This document shows, piece after piece, positions 26,355 to 34,238 of a DNA stretch of 64,000 bases. Source of the stretch: Bacillota bacterium. Its GTDB lineage: Bacteria > Bacillota > Clostridia > Lachnospirales > Lachnospiraceae. Made by a program: the position numbers and the translations under genes. Position 1 is the stretch's first letter. Each line of letters opens with the position of its first letter. The stretch spans positions 60,183 to 124,182 of the forward strand of contig JAEYOQ010000001.1 in assembly GCA_023411555.1 (NCBI GenBank). The letters are read 5' to 3'. Below the pieces are notes generated by a model that saw only the letters and a list, made by a program, of their open reading frames with translations, had not been told where the DNA came from and made no database searches.

Positions 26355-27224
26355 TCAAAGGATGTCCTGTGTGAAAAATTCCTCCAAGGATATCTGATGC
26401 GCCATGGGCTTGGATGTGTGGAAATACAGATGCTTAATTCGATCCAGTGAAGCCTTCATATACTCAGCGCTAATGCGGTACTGGTCAAAAATGACCTGGT
26501 AGCCCTCGGGATCGTTGCATACGAAGTTCCAATAGGCCTTACCGATCAGAAGCTCCTCCTCTGCAAAGAAGGTCTGGACACGCTCCTGTCTCCAGGGAGC
26601 CTCCTCGCCAAACTTATTATAAGCCGTAGCAAAGAAAATCCGAACGGTCTCGTTATTCTGCAGTGAATTCTTCAGGATAAAGAATTCATTGAGTAGTGCT
26701 ATTTTTTCTGATTTTGCCTTCTTGTTATCCAGATCGCCACCCGCTTTTAGTTCAATCAGGTAGTGACAGCCCTTTTCCTCATCATAGAAATAATTATCTG
26801 TCTCATGGGAGGTAATAAAGCTGGTTAGATTGGAGGGAATGAGACAGTTAAAGTTCATGTAATCCTCAATCTTAGGTCTTGCATCCCGTTTCTCATATGC
26901 GGTCATGAGGTAATCGATGTGCTGGGTCTGTTGGGGAAGAAGATAGGACTCGATCCTGCCTCTTACCGTATAGGAGATTTTTGCAATGGCGTTGCCCATA
27001 TTCTCGAGAACCTTACCAAAGGAGCTGTCAAAGGAGCGGACAAAAGCGGAATAGAACATAAATTCCTCACCTAGCTGGGACATGAAGGCATTATTCTTTT
27101 TCGCATTGATGACTCCTAAGGGATCATCAACCTCCTGGCGATATCGGGCCTCCATTACATCTACAAACTGTCGTATATGTTTATCTACAATATCTCGAAT
27201 TAGATTTTCTTTTTCAAGCTTCAA
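26355..27224 (-). CDS. type II restriction endonuclease, TdeIII/MjaII-like
   Basis: This 289-residue protein begins with TTG, AAGGAG about 7 bases upstream. The nuclease core is visible as C-H-Y-L-I-E-L-K-A-G-G-D (Glu158, Lys160), with an acidic residue about 10-15 positions earlier, a PD-(D/E)xK arrangement. The segment F-D-S-S-F-G-K-V-L-E-N-M-G-N-A-I-A (about 65-81) resembles the 'SlntslG..E.iA..ia' block I associate with the TdeIII family, whose known members cut GGNCC. The family call is from memory and moderate; that it is the endonuclease partner of the adjacent methyltransferase is more secure. Confidence 0.7.
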   Translation of the reverse strand: MKLEKENLIRDIVDKHIRQFVDVMEARYRQEVDDPLGVINAKKNNAFMSQLGEEFMFYSAFVRSFDSSFGKVLENMGNAIAKISYTVRGRIESYLLPQQTQHIDYLMTAYEKRDARPKIEDYMNFNCLIPSNLTSFITSHETDNYFYDEEKGCHYLIELKAGGDLDNKKAKSEKIALLNEFFILKNSLQNNETVRIFFATAYNKFGEEAPWRQERVQTFFAEEELLIGKAYWNFVCNDPEGYQVIFDQYRISAEYMKASLDRIKHLYFHTSKPMAHQISLEEFFTQDIL

Positions 27225-27595
27225 AGTTTAACTCCTTAAATATATAAAGCATTCGATTGAAAAACAAACATTTTTCAACCGGCAAATTTGCTCTGCCGCT
27301 TAAGCTCATGTTTTTGGTAGGCAGGTAAAGTAGGATAGAAAGTGTACCTTTATAGGAACCAATCTATGTTAAGCTGCTTTATCGATTATATCACGGATTT
27401 GAGGGTGGGGAAAGAGATATATGAACAAATTTTCGAAAGAACGAGGGAAATAGAGGAAGAGAAGAGAAATACACCCTGAGTTAACAGCTTATTGGGAAGC
27501 TACTTAACACAGGGTGTTACGTCCTAACTATAGATCTAATACTTTCGGCTTGCAGCCAAAAGCTTCAAAAGTTTTAATATAGCAGTAGGAGAGGT
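27225..27595. other. intergenic region upstream of the restriction operon
   Basis: On the minus strand a TATAAT lies near 27392-27387 with no clear -35. An 8-bp dyad TTGAAAAA/TTTTTCAA lies near 27253-27274. A larger stem-loop lies at 27472-27515 (arms CACCCTG...CAGGGTG), probably the terminator of the minus-strand hemerythrin gene, with a second small hairpin at about 27543-27563. No gene was recognised. Confidence 0.45.
27472..27515. terminator. stem-loop, probable terminator of the hemerythrin transcript
   Basis: The arms of about 19-20 bases pair with small bulges (CACCCTGAGTTAA... with ...TTAACACAGGGTG). It is 80 bases beyond the hemerythrin stop on the minus strand. No strong T-run follows. 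Confidence 0.5.
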
Positions 27596-28150
27596 CTAAT
27601 GATATCGCTCTTCCAGCGTTGCTACCAGCTGTTCATAATGGTTTTTCGTATCCTTCTCCCTTGCAGCCCGCTCGAATTCAATGGTTTCCTGATTTACCTT
27701 ATCCATAATCTCTGAGGATAATTGACGCTGTGCGAAGGTATATACCACGGTGTCTTCTTTGTCGATATGGCGTTTTAGAAGATGGGTATAGCTGATTGCA
27801 TTGGCAATGACATCGAGCTTGCTCATCTCGTCTCCGGCCTTAACACGGTCGAGAGCAGCCACCAATTCCTGAATATAGAGGCGACCCATATCGTGTTCTA
27901 CCAGCATACCATGAGTAATCAACTTATTCCCTACAGGACCAAGGTGAGTAACCATCTCATTGAATAATAGCTTCTCCTCCTTGCCGTGGTGATGGGCGTC
28001 TGCATAAGTGCGGATAAAATCAATCATTTTGTTAAAATCGTCATAGTTAATTTCTTGTCCTTGCAGTACGCCGTAACAGGCCTTACGTACTACCGAAAGC
28101 ATACGTAAAATATACTGGTGTTCCTCCATCATCAGCTTAATGCTATCCAT
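27596..28150 (-). CDS. hemerythrin domain protein
   Basis: This 184-residue four-helix diiron protein has the iron ligands expected for hemerythrin: His11, the H-H-H-G-K-E-E cluster (His53-55, Glu58/59), E-H-D near 85-87, and H-L-L-K-R-H-I-D-K-E-D (His123, His128, Glu/Asp131-133). Such proteins bind O2 or NO, or protect iron clusters, in anaerobes. The start is the ATG at 28150, 6 bases after GGAGG; an in-frame start at 28174 lacks a site. The neighbouring hcp gene supports a role in nitrosative or oxygen stress. It follows the 28178-28798 gene by 27 bases and is probably in its operon. Confidence 0.9.
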   Translation of the reverse strand: MDSIKLMMEEHQYILRMLSVVRKACYGVLQGQEINYDDFNKMIDFIRTYADAHHHGKEEKLLFNEMVTHLGPVGNKLITHGMLVEHDMGRLYIQELVAALDRVKAGDEMSKLDVIANAISYTHLLKRHIDKEDTVVYTFAQRQLSSEIMDKVNQETIEFERAAREKDTKNHYEQLVATLEERYH

Positions 28151-28177
28151 AATAACCTCCATTCTGCTATTCAAAAG

Positions 28178-28798
28178 CTATCTTGATGTATAGATACGAT
28201 AAGTGGTCTCATTCAGTTTCTCTAAAGAGTAATCAAACACCTTTAAAAAGCCAGTCAACCAGGACTCTCTCAGTTCGTAATATACACGGATATCTCCGCC
28301 CAGCTCTTCCCAGTAGTTAGCGTGAACGCAGAGATTACGGGTCCAGGTGAGATCGTTATCGCTCTGTGCTAGTACGCGGTTGGCATGATCACAGGGCATT
28401 CCGTCCAGAAGCAGATCACTAATCAGTTTAAACAAGTCACTCGCTTTAAGATTTTCTTTGTTCTGATTAAGGGCCTTACCTTGTTGATTACCGACCTGGT
28501 AAAGACAGCTCTTAAGAGTATGGAGGGCATCTGGTAGTGTTTTCTCTAATTCTGTAACAACATAAGCATATTTATATTCAACCTGGGAGACGCGCTCCTG
28601 TAGCCACCCATGGATATTGCCCTGATCAATCATTTCCTCCAGAGGCTTATCTTCTATCACGCCGAAACGGCTCTCGGTTTCAGTTTTAAGAGTAAGGTTA
28701 TGGTTCTCACCCAACTGGTAAAGCTCTTCAATGATATCCTGCTGAAGGCTAATCTTATTATATAACCAATAATGAATCGGTCCTAAAAATGCACTCAT
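28178..28798 (-). CDS. unknown protein in operon with hemerythrin
   Basis: This 206-residue soluble protein starts at the ATG at 28798, with AAAGGA upstream; a longer frame to 28870 exists but has no ribosome binding site. Its composition is helical. It begins S-A-F-L-G-P-I-H-Y-W-L-Y-N-K-I and has W-T-R-N-L-C-V-H-A-N-Y-W-E-E-L-G near residue 163. His, Cys, Asp and Glu residues are spaced as in metal-binding helical bundles, for example P-I-H near residue 8 and C-D-H near 145. I do not recognise the family. Co-transcription with hemerythrin and proximity to hcp suggest a redox or metal-linked role. Confidence 0.6.
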   Translation of the reverse strand: MSAFLGPIHYWLYNKISLQQDIIEELYQLGENHNLTLKTETESRFGVIEDKPLEEMIDQGNIHGWLQERVSQVEYKYAYVVTELEKTLPDALHTLKSCLYQVGNQQGKALNQNKENLKASDLFKLISDLLLDGMPCDHANRVLAQSDNDLTWTRNLCVHANYWEELGGDIRVYYELRESWLTGFLKVFDYSLEKLNETTYRIYTSR

Positions 28799-28910
28799 AA
28801 TAGTCCTTTCTGTAAAACCTAACAATTGATTCCCAATTTGGATCAAGGTGTCAAAAGGTATCATTAACATATAAAGCTATAAGCAGCCTTTTAACACCCT
28901 AATCTTATTA

Positions 28911-28954
28911 GGAAAACCTACCGGATTCATTATTGTCTACCCGGTAGGTTTTCC
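28911..28954. terminator. terminator after hcp
   Basis: GGAAAACCTACCGG (28911-28924) and CCGGTAGGTTTTCC (28941-28954) form a perfect 14-bp stem with a 16-base loop. It separates the hcp transcript from the hemerythrin operon, both on the minus strand. Confidence 0.8.
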
Positions 28955-28967
28955 TTTTATGATATTC

Positions 28968-30605
28968 TTATGCAGTGAATAACTTGATGTCATCCTCTAC
29001 TGTGCCGATTCCTGCGATACCGAAGGTTTCGACAAGAACCTTAGCTACATTCGGAGATAAGAAGGCCGGTAATGTGGGTCCTAAGTGAATGTTCTTTACG
29101 CCTAAGTAGAGAAGAGCGAGGAGAACGATAACGGCTTTCTGCTCATACCATGCGATATTGAAGGCGATGGGAAGCTCATTGATATCCTGAAGCTCGAACA
29201 CTTCCTTCAGCTTAAGTGCAATCAGAGCTAAGGAGTAGGAGTCATTACACTGACCTGCATCCAATACTCTCGGGATACCATTGATATCGCCTAAATCAAG
29301 CTTGTTATATCTGTATTTTGCACAGCCTGCAGTTAAGATAACAGCATCCTTGGGTAGAGCCTGAGCAAATTCGGTGTAATAGCTTCTGGATTTCTGACGA
29401 CCGTCACAGCCAGCCATTACAAAGAACTTCTTTATTGCACCGGACTTAACAGCGCCAACCACCTGATCAGCGAGTGCAAGAACCTGGTTATGAGCGAAGC
29501 CTCCGAGGATGGAGCCTTGCTCGATCTCAGTAGGAGCTGCACAGGTCTTAGCCAGCTCAATAATCTGGGAGAAGTCCTTGTGACCATTCTCATCTCTTTC
29601 AATATGTGTACAGCCAGCTACACCGGAAGCACCTGTGGTGAATAATCTGCTCTTATAGGAAGCAGCCGGAGGAACAACACAGTTGGTAGTCATAAGGATA
29701 GGTCCGTTAAAGCTTTCGAATTCTTCCTTCTGCTTCCACCATGCATTTCCGTAGTTACCCACGAAGTTAGGATATTTCTTGAAGGCAGGATAGTAGTGAG
29801 CAGGAAGCATCTCGGAATGAGTATATACATCAACTCCGGTTCCCTGGGTCTGCTCCAGGAGCTGCTCTAAATCTCTTAAGTCATGGCCGGAGATTAAGAT
29901 ACCGGGGTTGGTTCCTACACCGATGTTAACCTTAGTAATCTCAGGATTGCCATAGGTGCTGGTATTAGCAGTGTCAAGCAGCGCCATACCGTCTACTCCG
30001 AACTTACCAGTCTCTAAGGTCAGGGCTACTAAAGCATCTGCACTAAGGGTATCATCCAGGGTTGCAGCGAGAGCCTTCTGCATGAATGCACTGATCTCTG
30101 CATTGTCGTGCTGTAATTCATTGGCATGCTTCATATATGCTGCAAGACCCTTTAAGCCGTAGATAACCAGCTCACGAAGGCTTCTCACATCCTCGTTCTC
30201 TGTTGCAAGAACACCGACGCTGCCGCTTTTTGCTTCTAATTCTTCTCTGGTGGAAGCGTTCCACAGAGCTGCCTCAGGAAGCTTTGAGGTATCAGCAACC
30301 TTGCTTAAGAGGCTGTTCTTTATCTTCAAGGTCTCGAATACTCTCTTATAGAAAATCTCATCGTCAAAATTAGCATTTGTAATTGTAGTAAATAAATTAA
30401 TTGTTACATAGTGATCAACACTAGCATCAATGGCCTCTCCCTGTGCTCTAAGAGCGGTTGTTACCGCACTTAAGCCCTTTGTCACATAGACTAATAAATC
30501 CTGCATTTTAGCAAGGGCGGGTGTCTTACCACATACACCGGAAATGGTACAGCCGGTACAGTTTGCTGCCTCTTGACATTGAAAACAAAACATCTTCTTC
30601 TCCAT
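28968..30605 (-). CDS. hcp: hydroxylamine reductase / hybrid cluster protein
   Basis: This 545-residue cytoplasmic Fe-S enzyme is associated with NO, hydroxylamine or protein-S-nitrosylation chemistry. The N-terminal [4Fe-4S] motif C7-x2-C10-x8-C19-x5-C25 is intact. Residues expected to hold the hybrid Fe-S-O cluster are in later conserved blocks (G-H-D-L-R-D-L, H-S-E-M-L-P-A-H, T-T-N-C-V-V-P, G-C-T-H-I-E, G-C-D-G-R-Q-K-S-R, T-A-G-C-A-K-Y-R, D-A-G-Q-C-N-D). The length is usual. Upstream is a Crp/Fnr-type palindrome at the activating -41.5 position, and the divergent gene encodes a Crp/Fnr regulator. The identification is secure. Confidence 0.97.
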   Translation of the reverse strand: MEKKMFCFQCQEAANCTGCTISGVCGKTPALAKMQDLLVYVTKGLSAVTTALRAQGEAIDASVDHYVTINLFTTITNANFDDEIFYKRVFETLKIKNSLLSKVADTSKLPEAALWNASTREELEAKSGSVGVLATENEDVRSLRELVIYGLKGLAAYMKHANELQHDNAEISAFMQKALAATLDDTLSADALVALTLETGKFGVDGMALLDTANTSTYGNPEITKVNIGVGTNPGILISGHDLRDLEQLLEQTQGTGVDVYTHSEMLPAHYYPAFKKYPNFVGNYGNAWWKQKEEFESFNGPILMTTNCVVPPAASYKSRLFTTGASGVAGCTHIERDENGHKDFSQIIELAKTCAAPTEIEQGSILGGFAHNQVLALADQVVGAVKSGAIKKFFVMAGCDGRQKSRSYYTEFAQALPKDAVILTAGCAKYRYNKLDLGDINGIPRVLDAGQCNDSYSLALIALKLKEVFELQDINELPIAFNIAWYEQKAVIVLLALLYLGVKNIHLGPTLPAFLSPNVAKVLVETFGIAGIGTVEDDIKLFTA

Positions 30606-30738
30606 AACTTATACTCTCCTTTAATTGAGTGATTATTGTGATGACAAGCATACTGGCCTGCCAAATACTCTTATCTTTTTATATCCGAAGAAAGTTGTTG
30701 ATGCGCTCTTTCTTTCGTTGCTTTTTAAGAACAAGGTG

Positions 30739-30781
30739 AGTATAATACAGATAGAGTTGAATAAGTGTAGCCATGGCTACA
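30739..30781 (-). promoter_or_regulatory. hcp promoter with Crp/Fnr-type site centred at about -41.5
   Basis: On the minus strand, TATACT (30744-30739) is a good -10 and places +1 near 30732. The perfect palindrome TGTAGCCATGGCTACA (30766-30781) is centred at 30773.5, that is about -41.5. This is the class II activator position of the Crp/Fnr family. No good -35 is present, as expected for an activated promoter. Confidence 0.7.
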
Positions 30782-30893
30782 AACTATAAAATATTTTATC
30801 AAGAGTGAATTATCCTTGAAAAGTTATGAGAAGTGATTGAAAGAGATAGGAATTATGATAGAAGAAGCTAGAAGGAGGAAGGAGAGGGAGGCT

Positions 30894-31583
30894 ATGGAGC
30901 AGTATTATCCGGTATTGATGAAGTGTGCTTTGTTCCGTAACATAGGTGAAAATGATTTAGGACACTTGATATCCTGCCTGGGTGCCAGGGTCAGGAGCTT
31001 TAATGAGGATGATTATATATTCTTCTCGGGAGATGAGGTTAACTCGGTAGGGATCGTGCTTAGCGGAGTTGTTGAGATCATGAAGGAGAATCTGGCTGGT
31101 AATAAGCATATTGTTGCCTTTTTGGGGCCCTCGGATATGTTTGCGGAAGGAATTGTCTGCACGGTACGGCGTATCTCTCCGGTTACGGTTCGGGTAAAGG
31201 AGGATGCCAAGATTTTATCTATTCCTTACGAAAGAGTCATTAAGTCCTGTGGTAATAGCTGTAATTTTCATATCAGTCTTATTCAGAATATGATGGTTGT
31301 TCTGGGAGAGAAGAACGTGAATCTCAATCGGAAGCTGGAGCTACTTACCCTAAAGGGAATGAGAGAGAAGATTTCCAGCTATCTGATGAATGAAGCAGGG
31401 GATCGAGGAAGTAATATGTTCCAGATTATGCTAAACCGTACGGAGCTGGCCGACTTTCTTAACGTGTCCAGGACTTCTATGTGTCGAGAGCTGGCCAGGA
31501 TGAAGGACGAGGGCTTAATTGACTATTATGGCAGTAGCTTTAAGATCGTGAATATGGAGCTATTAGCCCAGTGCTTGGAATAG
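30894..31583 (+). CDS. Crp/Fnr family transcriptional regulator (HcpR-like by context)
   Basis: This 229-residue regulator has an N-terminal cyclic-nucleotide-binding-like domain (about 10-125, with F-S-G-D-E-V and F-L-G-P-S-D-M-F-A-E) and a C-terminal winged helix (N-R-T-E-L-A-D-F-L-N-V-S-R-T-S-M-C-R-E-L). There is no N-terminal Cys cluster of the Fnr type, so it may sense NO by haem or respond indirectly. The ATG at 30894 has AAGGAG 9 bases upstream and is preferred over a TTG at 30837. It is divergent from hcp and 20 bases upstream of a nitroreductase gene. It probably activates hcp in response to nitrosative stress. Confidence 0.88.
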   Translation: MEQYYPVLMKCALFRNIGENDLGHLISCLGARVRSFNEDDYIFFSGDEVNSVGIVLSGVVEIMKENLAGNKHIVAFLGPSDMFAEGIVCTVRRISPVTVRVKEDAKILSIPYERVIKSCGNSCNFHISLIQNMMVVLGEKNVNLNRKLELLTLKGMREKISSYLMNEAGDRGSNMFQIMLNRTELADFLNVSRTSMCRELARMKDEGLIDYYGSSFKIVNMELLAQCLE

Positions 31584-31603
31584 AGAACAGGAGGTAAATT
31601 CAT

Positions 31604-32332
31604 ATGAATTTGGCAGAAGCAATAAAAGTAAGAACCTCTAGACGTACTTATCTGGAGACACCGATTGCAAAAGAGGCAGTAGAGAAGCTCAATGCTTTGA
31701 TTGATGAAGTGAACCATCAGGGTAAGCTCGGCCTAAAATTAATACAGAATGAAGCAACTGCCTTCGGTAAGCTAAGTAAGAGCTATGGAATGTTCAAGGG
31801 AGTACGCAATTATGTCCTCCTCATCGGCAGGAACGAGGCAGATACCAAAGAAAAATTGGGTTATTACGGTGAGAAAATCGTTCTTCTGGCTACCCAATTG
31901 GGGCTTGGCACCTGTTGGGTCGGTGGAACCTTTGACCGGTCCATCGGTGATTTATATATTCAAGAAGGTGAGCTGTTTTGTGGTGTAATTACAATCGGAC
32001 ATGTTGAAGCAGATAAGAGCTGGAAGGAACGGCTGATCTCTAAGGCTACGCATCGTAAGACAAAAGAAATCAGTGAGATGATGAAGGTAGAGGGTGATGT
32101 TCCTGAGTGGTTTCATGAGGGGATGCGTGCTGTGCAGAAGGCCCCTTCTGCAGTGAATGCCCAGCCGGTTATGTTCACCTATCAGAAGGGTATCGTTTCT
32201 GCCTATGCTACCAGTGAAAAATATGGGATTGAGAGGTTGGACCTGGGTATTGCCAAATTGCACTTTGAGATTGGTGCGGGAGGCGGAGTATGGGAACTTA
32301 AGGAGGCGGGAGTATTTCACAGAGCCGGGTAA
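31604..32332 (+). CDS. nitroreductase family protein (TM1586-type)
   Basis: This 242-residue FMN-dependent oxidoreductase fuses two nitroreductase half-folds in one chain, the 'putative TM nitroreductase' type. It starts A-I-K-V-R-T-S-R-R-T-Y, the FMN-phosphate contact. G-L-G-T-C-W-V-G-G-T-F near residue 105 is typical. The second half has A-P-S-A-V-N-A-Q-P and ends R-L-D-L-G-I-A-K-L-H-F-E. AGGAGG precedes the ATG. It is probably co-transcribed with the Crp/Fnr regulator. The natural substrate is unknown. Confidence 0.87.
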   Translation: MNLAEAIKVRTSRRTYLETPIAKEAVEKLNALIDEVNHQGKLGLKLIQNEATAFGKLSKSYGMFKGVRNYVLLIGRNEADTKEKLGYYGEKIVLLATQLGLGTCWVGGTFDRSIGDLYIQEGELFCGVITIGHVEADKSWKERLISKATHRKTKEISEMMKVEGDVPEWFHEGMRAVQKAPSAVNAQPVMFTYQKGIVSAYATSEKYGIERLDLGIAKLHFEIGAGGGVWELKEAGVFHRAG

Positions 32333-32453
32333 GCTTTTTGTGAAACTCTTTCTTTTAACACGTAGGGATGAAATAGGCGAAGTAGCACTGGGACACTGGG
32401 TCATAGCTTCGGCCATGAAAGAATTCTTGAAGTAAATAAGAATAAATGATAAG

Positions 32454-32505
32454 AATAACCCTGACATAGGTCGCAGGATATCCTGTAGGCAATGTCAGGG
32501 TTATT
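32454..32505. terminator. bidirectional terminator between nitroreductase and kinase genes
   Basis: AATAACCCTGACAT (32454-32467) and ATGTCAGGGTTATT (32492-32505) form a perfect 14-bp stem. The loop contains a second small hairpin. The genes on either side converge. Confidence 0.85.
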
Positions 32506-32606
32506 GATTCATGTCAATAGAAAGTCAGCGAAGCATGCTAACTATTGTTTATGTCGTATGATTTGATCTATCACTTCATCTTGTTGTATATACTTGTTTG
32601 CAAAAA

Positions 32607-34229
32607 TCAGAATGCTTCTACCGCGGAACGCTCAATAGCAAGACCTGCCTGGTAGCGCTTCATAAAGTCTTCAAAGCCCTTTACATCATCGACAAGGGGA
32701 GCGAGAGTAGAGCCGGTATTCTCTGCAAATACCTTGTTCTTCAGGAAGGAGCTGAGGCTCTCGTCGCTTCCCTTATGAAGCATATAGGAGGCTAAGAGTG
32801 CCATACCCCAAGGTCCTCCTTCGCCTGCTGTCTCCATAACGGAAACTGGTGTATTCATGGCAGCAGCCATAATGCGCTGTCCTACTCCCTCTGTTTTGAA
32901 GAAGCCACCATGACCGAACATATTCTGAATCTGAACCTTTTCCTTATCGGTCAGAATATCCAGACCGGTCTTAAGGACGCCAAGGGAGGTCATCAGATGT
33001 ACTCTCATAAAGTTGGCGAGATTAAAGTCACTCTCGGGAGTACGCACGAATAAGGGACGTCCCTCCTCAAAGCCGGTGATATGCTCTCCGGACAGATAGT
33101 TATAAGCCAGTAGACCGCCGCCATCCGGGTCTCCCTCTAAGGCTTTGCGGTATAGGTTACCATAAAGCTCATTGGCATCCAGCTTCATACCCATTAGGTC
33201 GGCAAATTCCTTAAAGATGGACACCCAAGCATTTAGGTCGGAGGTACAGTTATTGCAGTGAACCATACCCACCAGATCACCTGAGGGGGTGGTAACCAGA
33301 TCAATCTCAGGGTGAACACGGGATAATTCCTTCTCCAGTACAATCATGGCGAATACACTGGTCCCCGCAGAGACATTACCGGTTTTAACCTCGACGCTAT
33401 TGGTGGCTGTCATACCGGTACCTGCATCACCCTCGGGAGGACAGAAGGGAATACCAGCGGTCAGTGTTCCGCTAGGATCGATTAATCTAGCACCCTCCTC
33501 TGTCAAGGCACCGGCATGCTCTCCGGCAACCAATACCTTGGGTAAGAGGTCCTTTAGCTTCCAAGAATAACCCTTAGGACTAACCAGCTGGTCAAATTGG
33601 TCGATCATCCGACTGTTGAAATCCTTAGTGCTAATATCGATGGGGAACATTCCGGAGGCTTCTCCAACACCCATCACTTTCTCCCCGGTAAGCTTCCAGT
33701 GAACATAGCCTGCCAACGTAGTCAGGGAGCTAATCTCGCCTACATGATCTTCTCCATTCAGGATGGCCTGATAGAGGTGGGCGATACTCCAGCGCTGAGG
33801 AATCTGATAACCAAAGAGCTCAGTCAGTTCATGCGAGGCCTGACCGGTCATGGTATTACGCCAGGTACGGAAGGGAGTCAGAAGCTCACCCTTCTTATCA
33901 AACACCAGGTATCCATGCATCATGGCACTGACACCGATGGCACCGATGGTAGTAAGCTCAACTCCATATTGTTCTTTCACCGAGTTGCATAAATCACGGT
34001 AGCTGTCCTGCAATCCGCTCCATACATCCTCCAAGGAGTAGGTCCATAAATTATTGATAAAGCGGTTCTCCCATTCATGGCTTCCGGTGGCAATGGGATT
34101 ATATGTATCATCGATCAGGACTGCCTTTATCCGGGTAGAACCAAACTCGATGCCGAGTACCGTTTTCCCGGATAATATGGCTTGTTTCTTAAGACTATTA
34201 TCTTCTTTCACATGAGCACCCCAATTCAT
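32607..34229 (-). CDS. araK: FGGY-family L-ribulokinase (clostridial type, not AraB)
   Basis: This sugar kinase of up to 540 residues has G-I-E-F-G-S-T-R-I-K near residue 26 (phosphate-1 motif), M-H-G-Y near 109, P-E-G-D-A-G-T-G-M near 263 and G-H-G-G-F-F-K-T near 440 (adenosine motif). It follows araA by 9 bases on the same strand. The only reasonable role is phosphorylating L-ribulose from the isomerase. Clostridia are known to use a ribulokinase distinct from AraB, and the symbol rests on that context. The ATG at 34229 has no ribosome binding site; GTG at 34211, six codons later and after GGGGTG, may be the real start. The ribulose-5-phosphate epimerase gene is not in the window. Confidence 0.82.
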   Translation of the reverse strand: MNWGAHVKEDNSLKKQAILSGKTVLGIEFGSTRIKAVLIDDTYNPIATGSHEWENRFINNLWTYSLEDVWSGLQDSYRDLCNSVKEQYGVELTTIGAIGVSAMMHGYLVFDKKGELLTPFRTWRNTMTGQASHELTELFGYQIPQRWSIAHLYQAILNGEDHVGEISSLTTLAGYVHWKLTGEKVMGVGEASGMFPIDISTKDFNSRMIDQFDQLVSPKGYSWKLKDLLPKVLVAGEHAGALTEEGARLIDPSGTLTAGIPFCPPEGDAGTGMTATNSVEVKTGNVSAGTSVFAMIVLEKELSRVHPEIDLVTTPSGDLVGMVHCNNCTSDLNAWVSIFKEFADLMGMKLDANELYGNLYRKALEGDPDGGGLLAYNYLSGEHITGFEEGRPLFVRTPESDFNLANFMRVHLMTSLGVLKTGLDILTDKEKVQIQNMFGHGGFFKTEGVGQRIMAAAMNTPVSVMETAGEGGPWGMALLASYMLHKGSDESLSSFLKNKVFAENTGSTLAPLVDDVKGFEDFMKRYQAGLAIERSAVEAF

Positions 34230-34238
34230 TCAATTTAA

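Noticed and set aside
32333..32435. Open frame after the nitroreductase, suggesting a frameshifted C-terminal extension.
   Set aside because: The nitroreductase already ends at the usual family position, and the extra frame has no start, ribosome binding site or recognisable motif.
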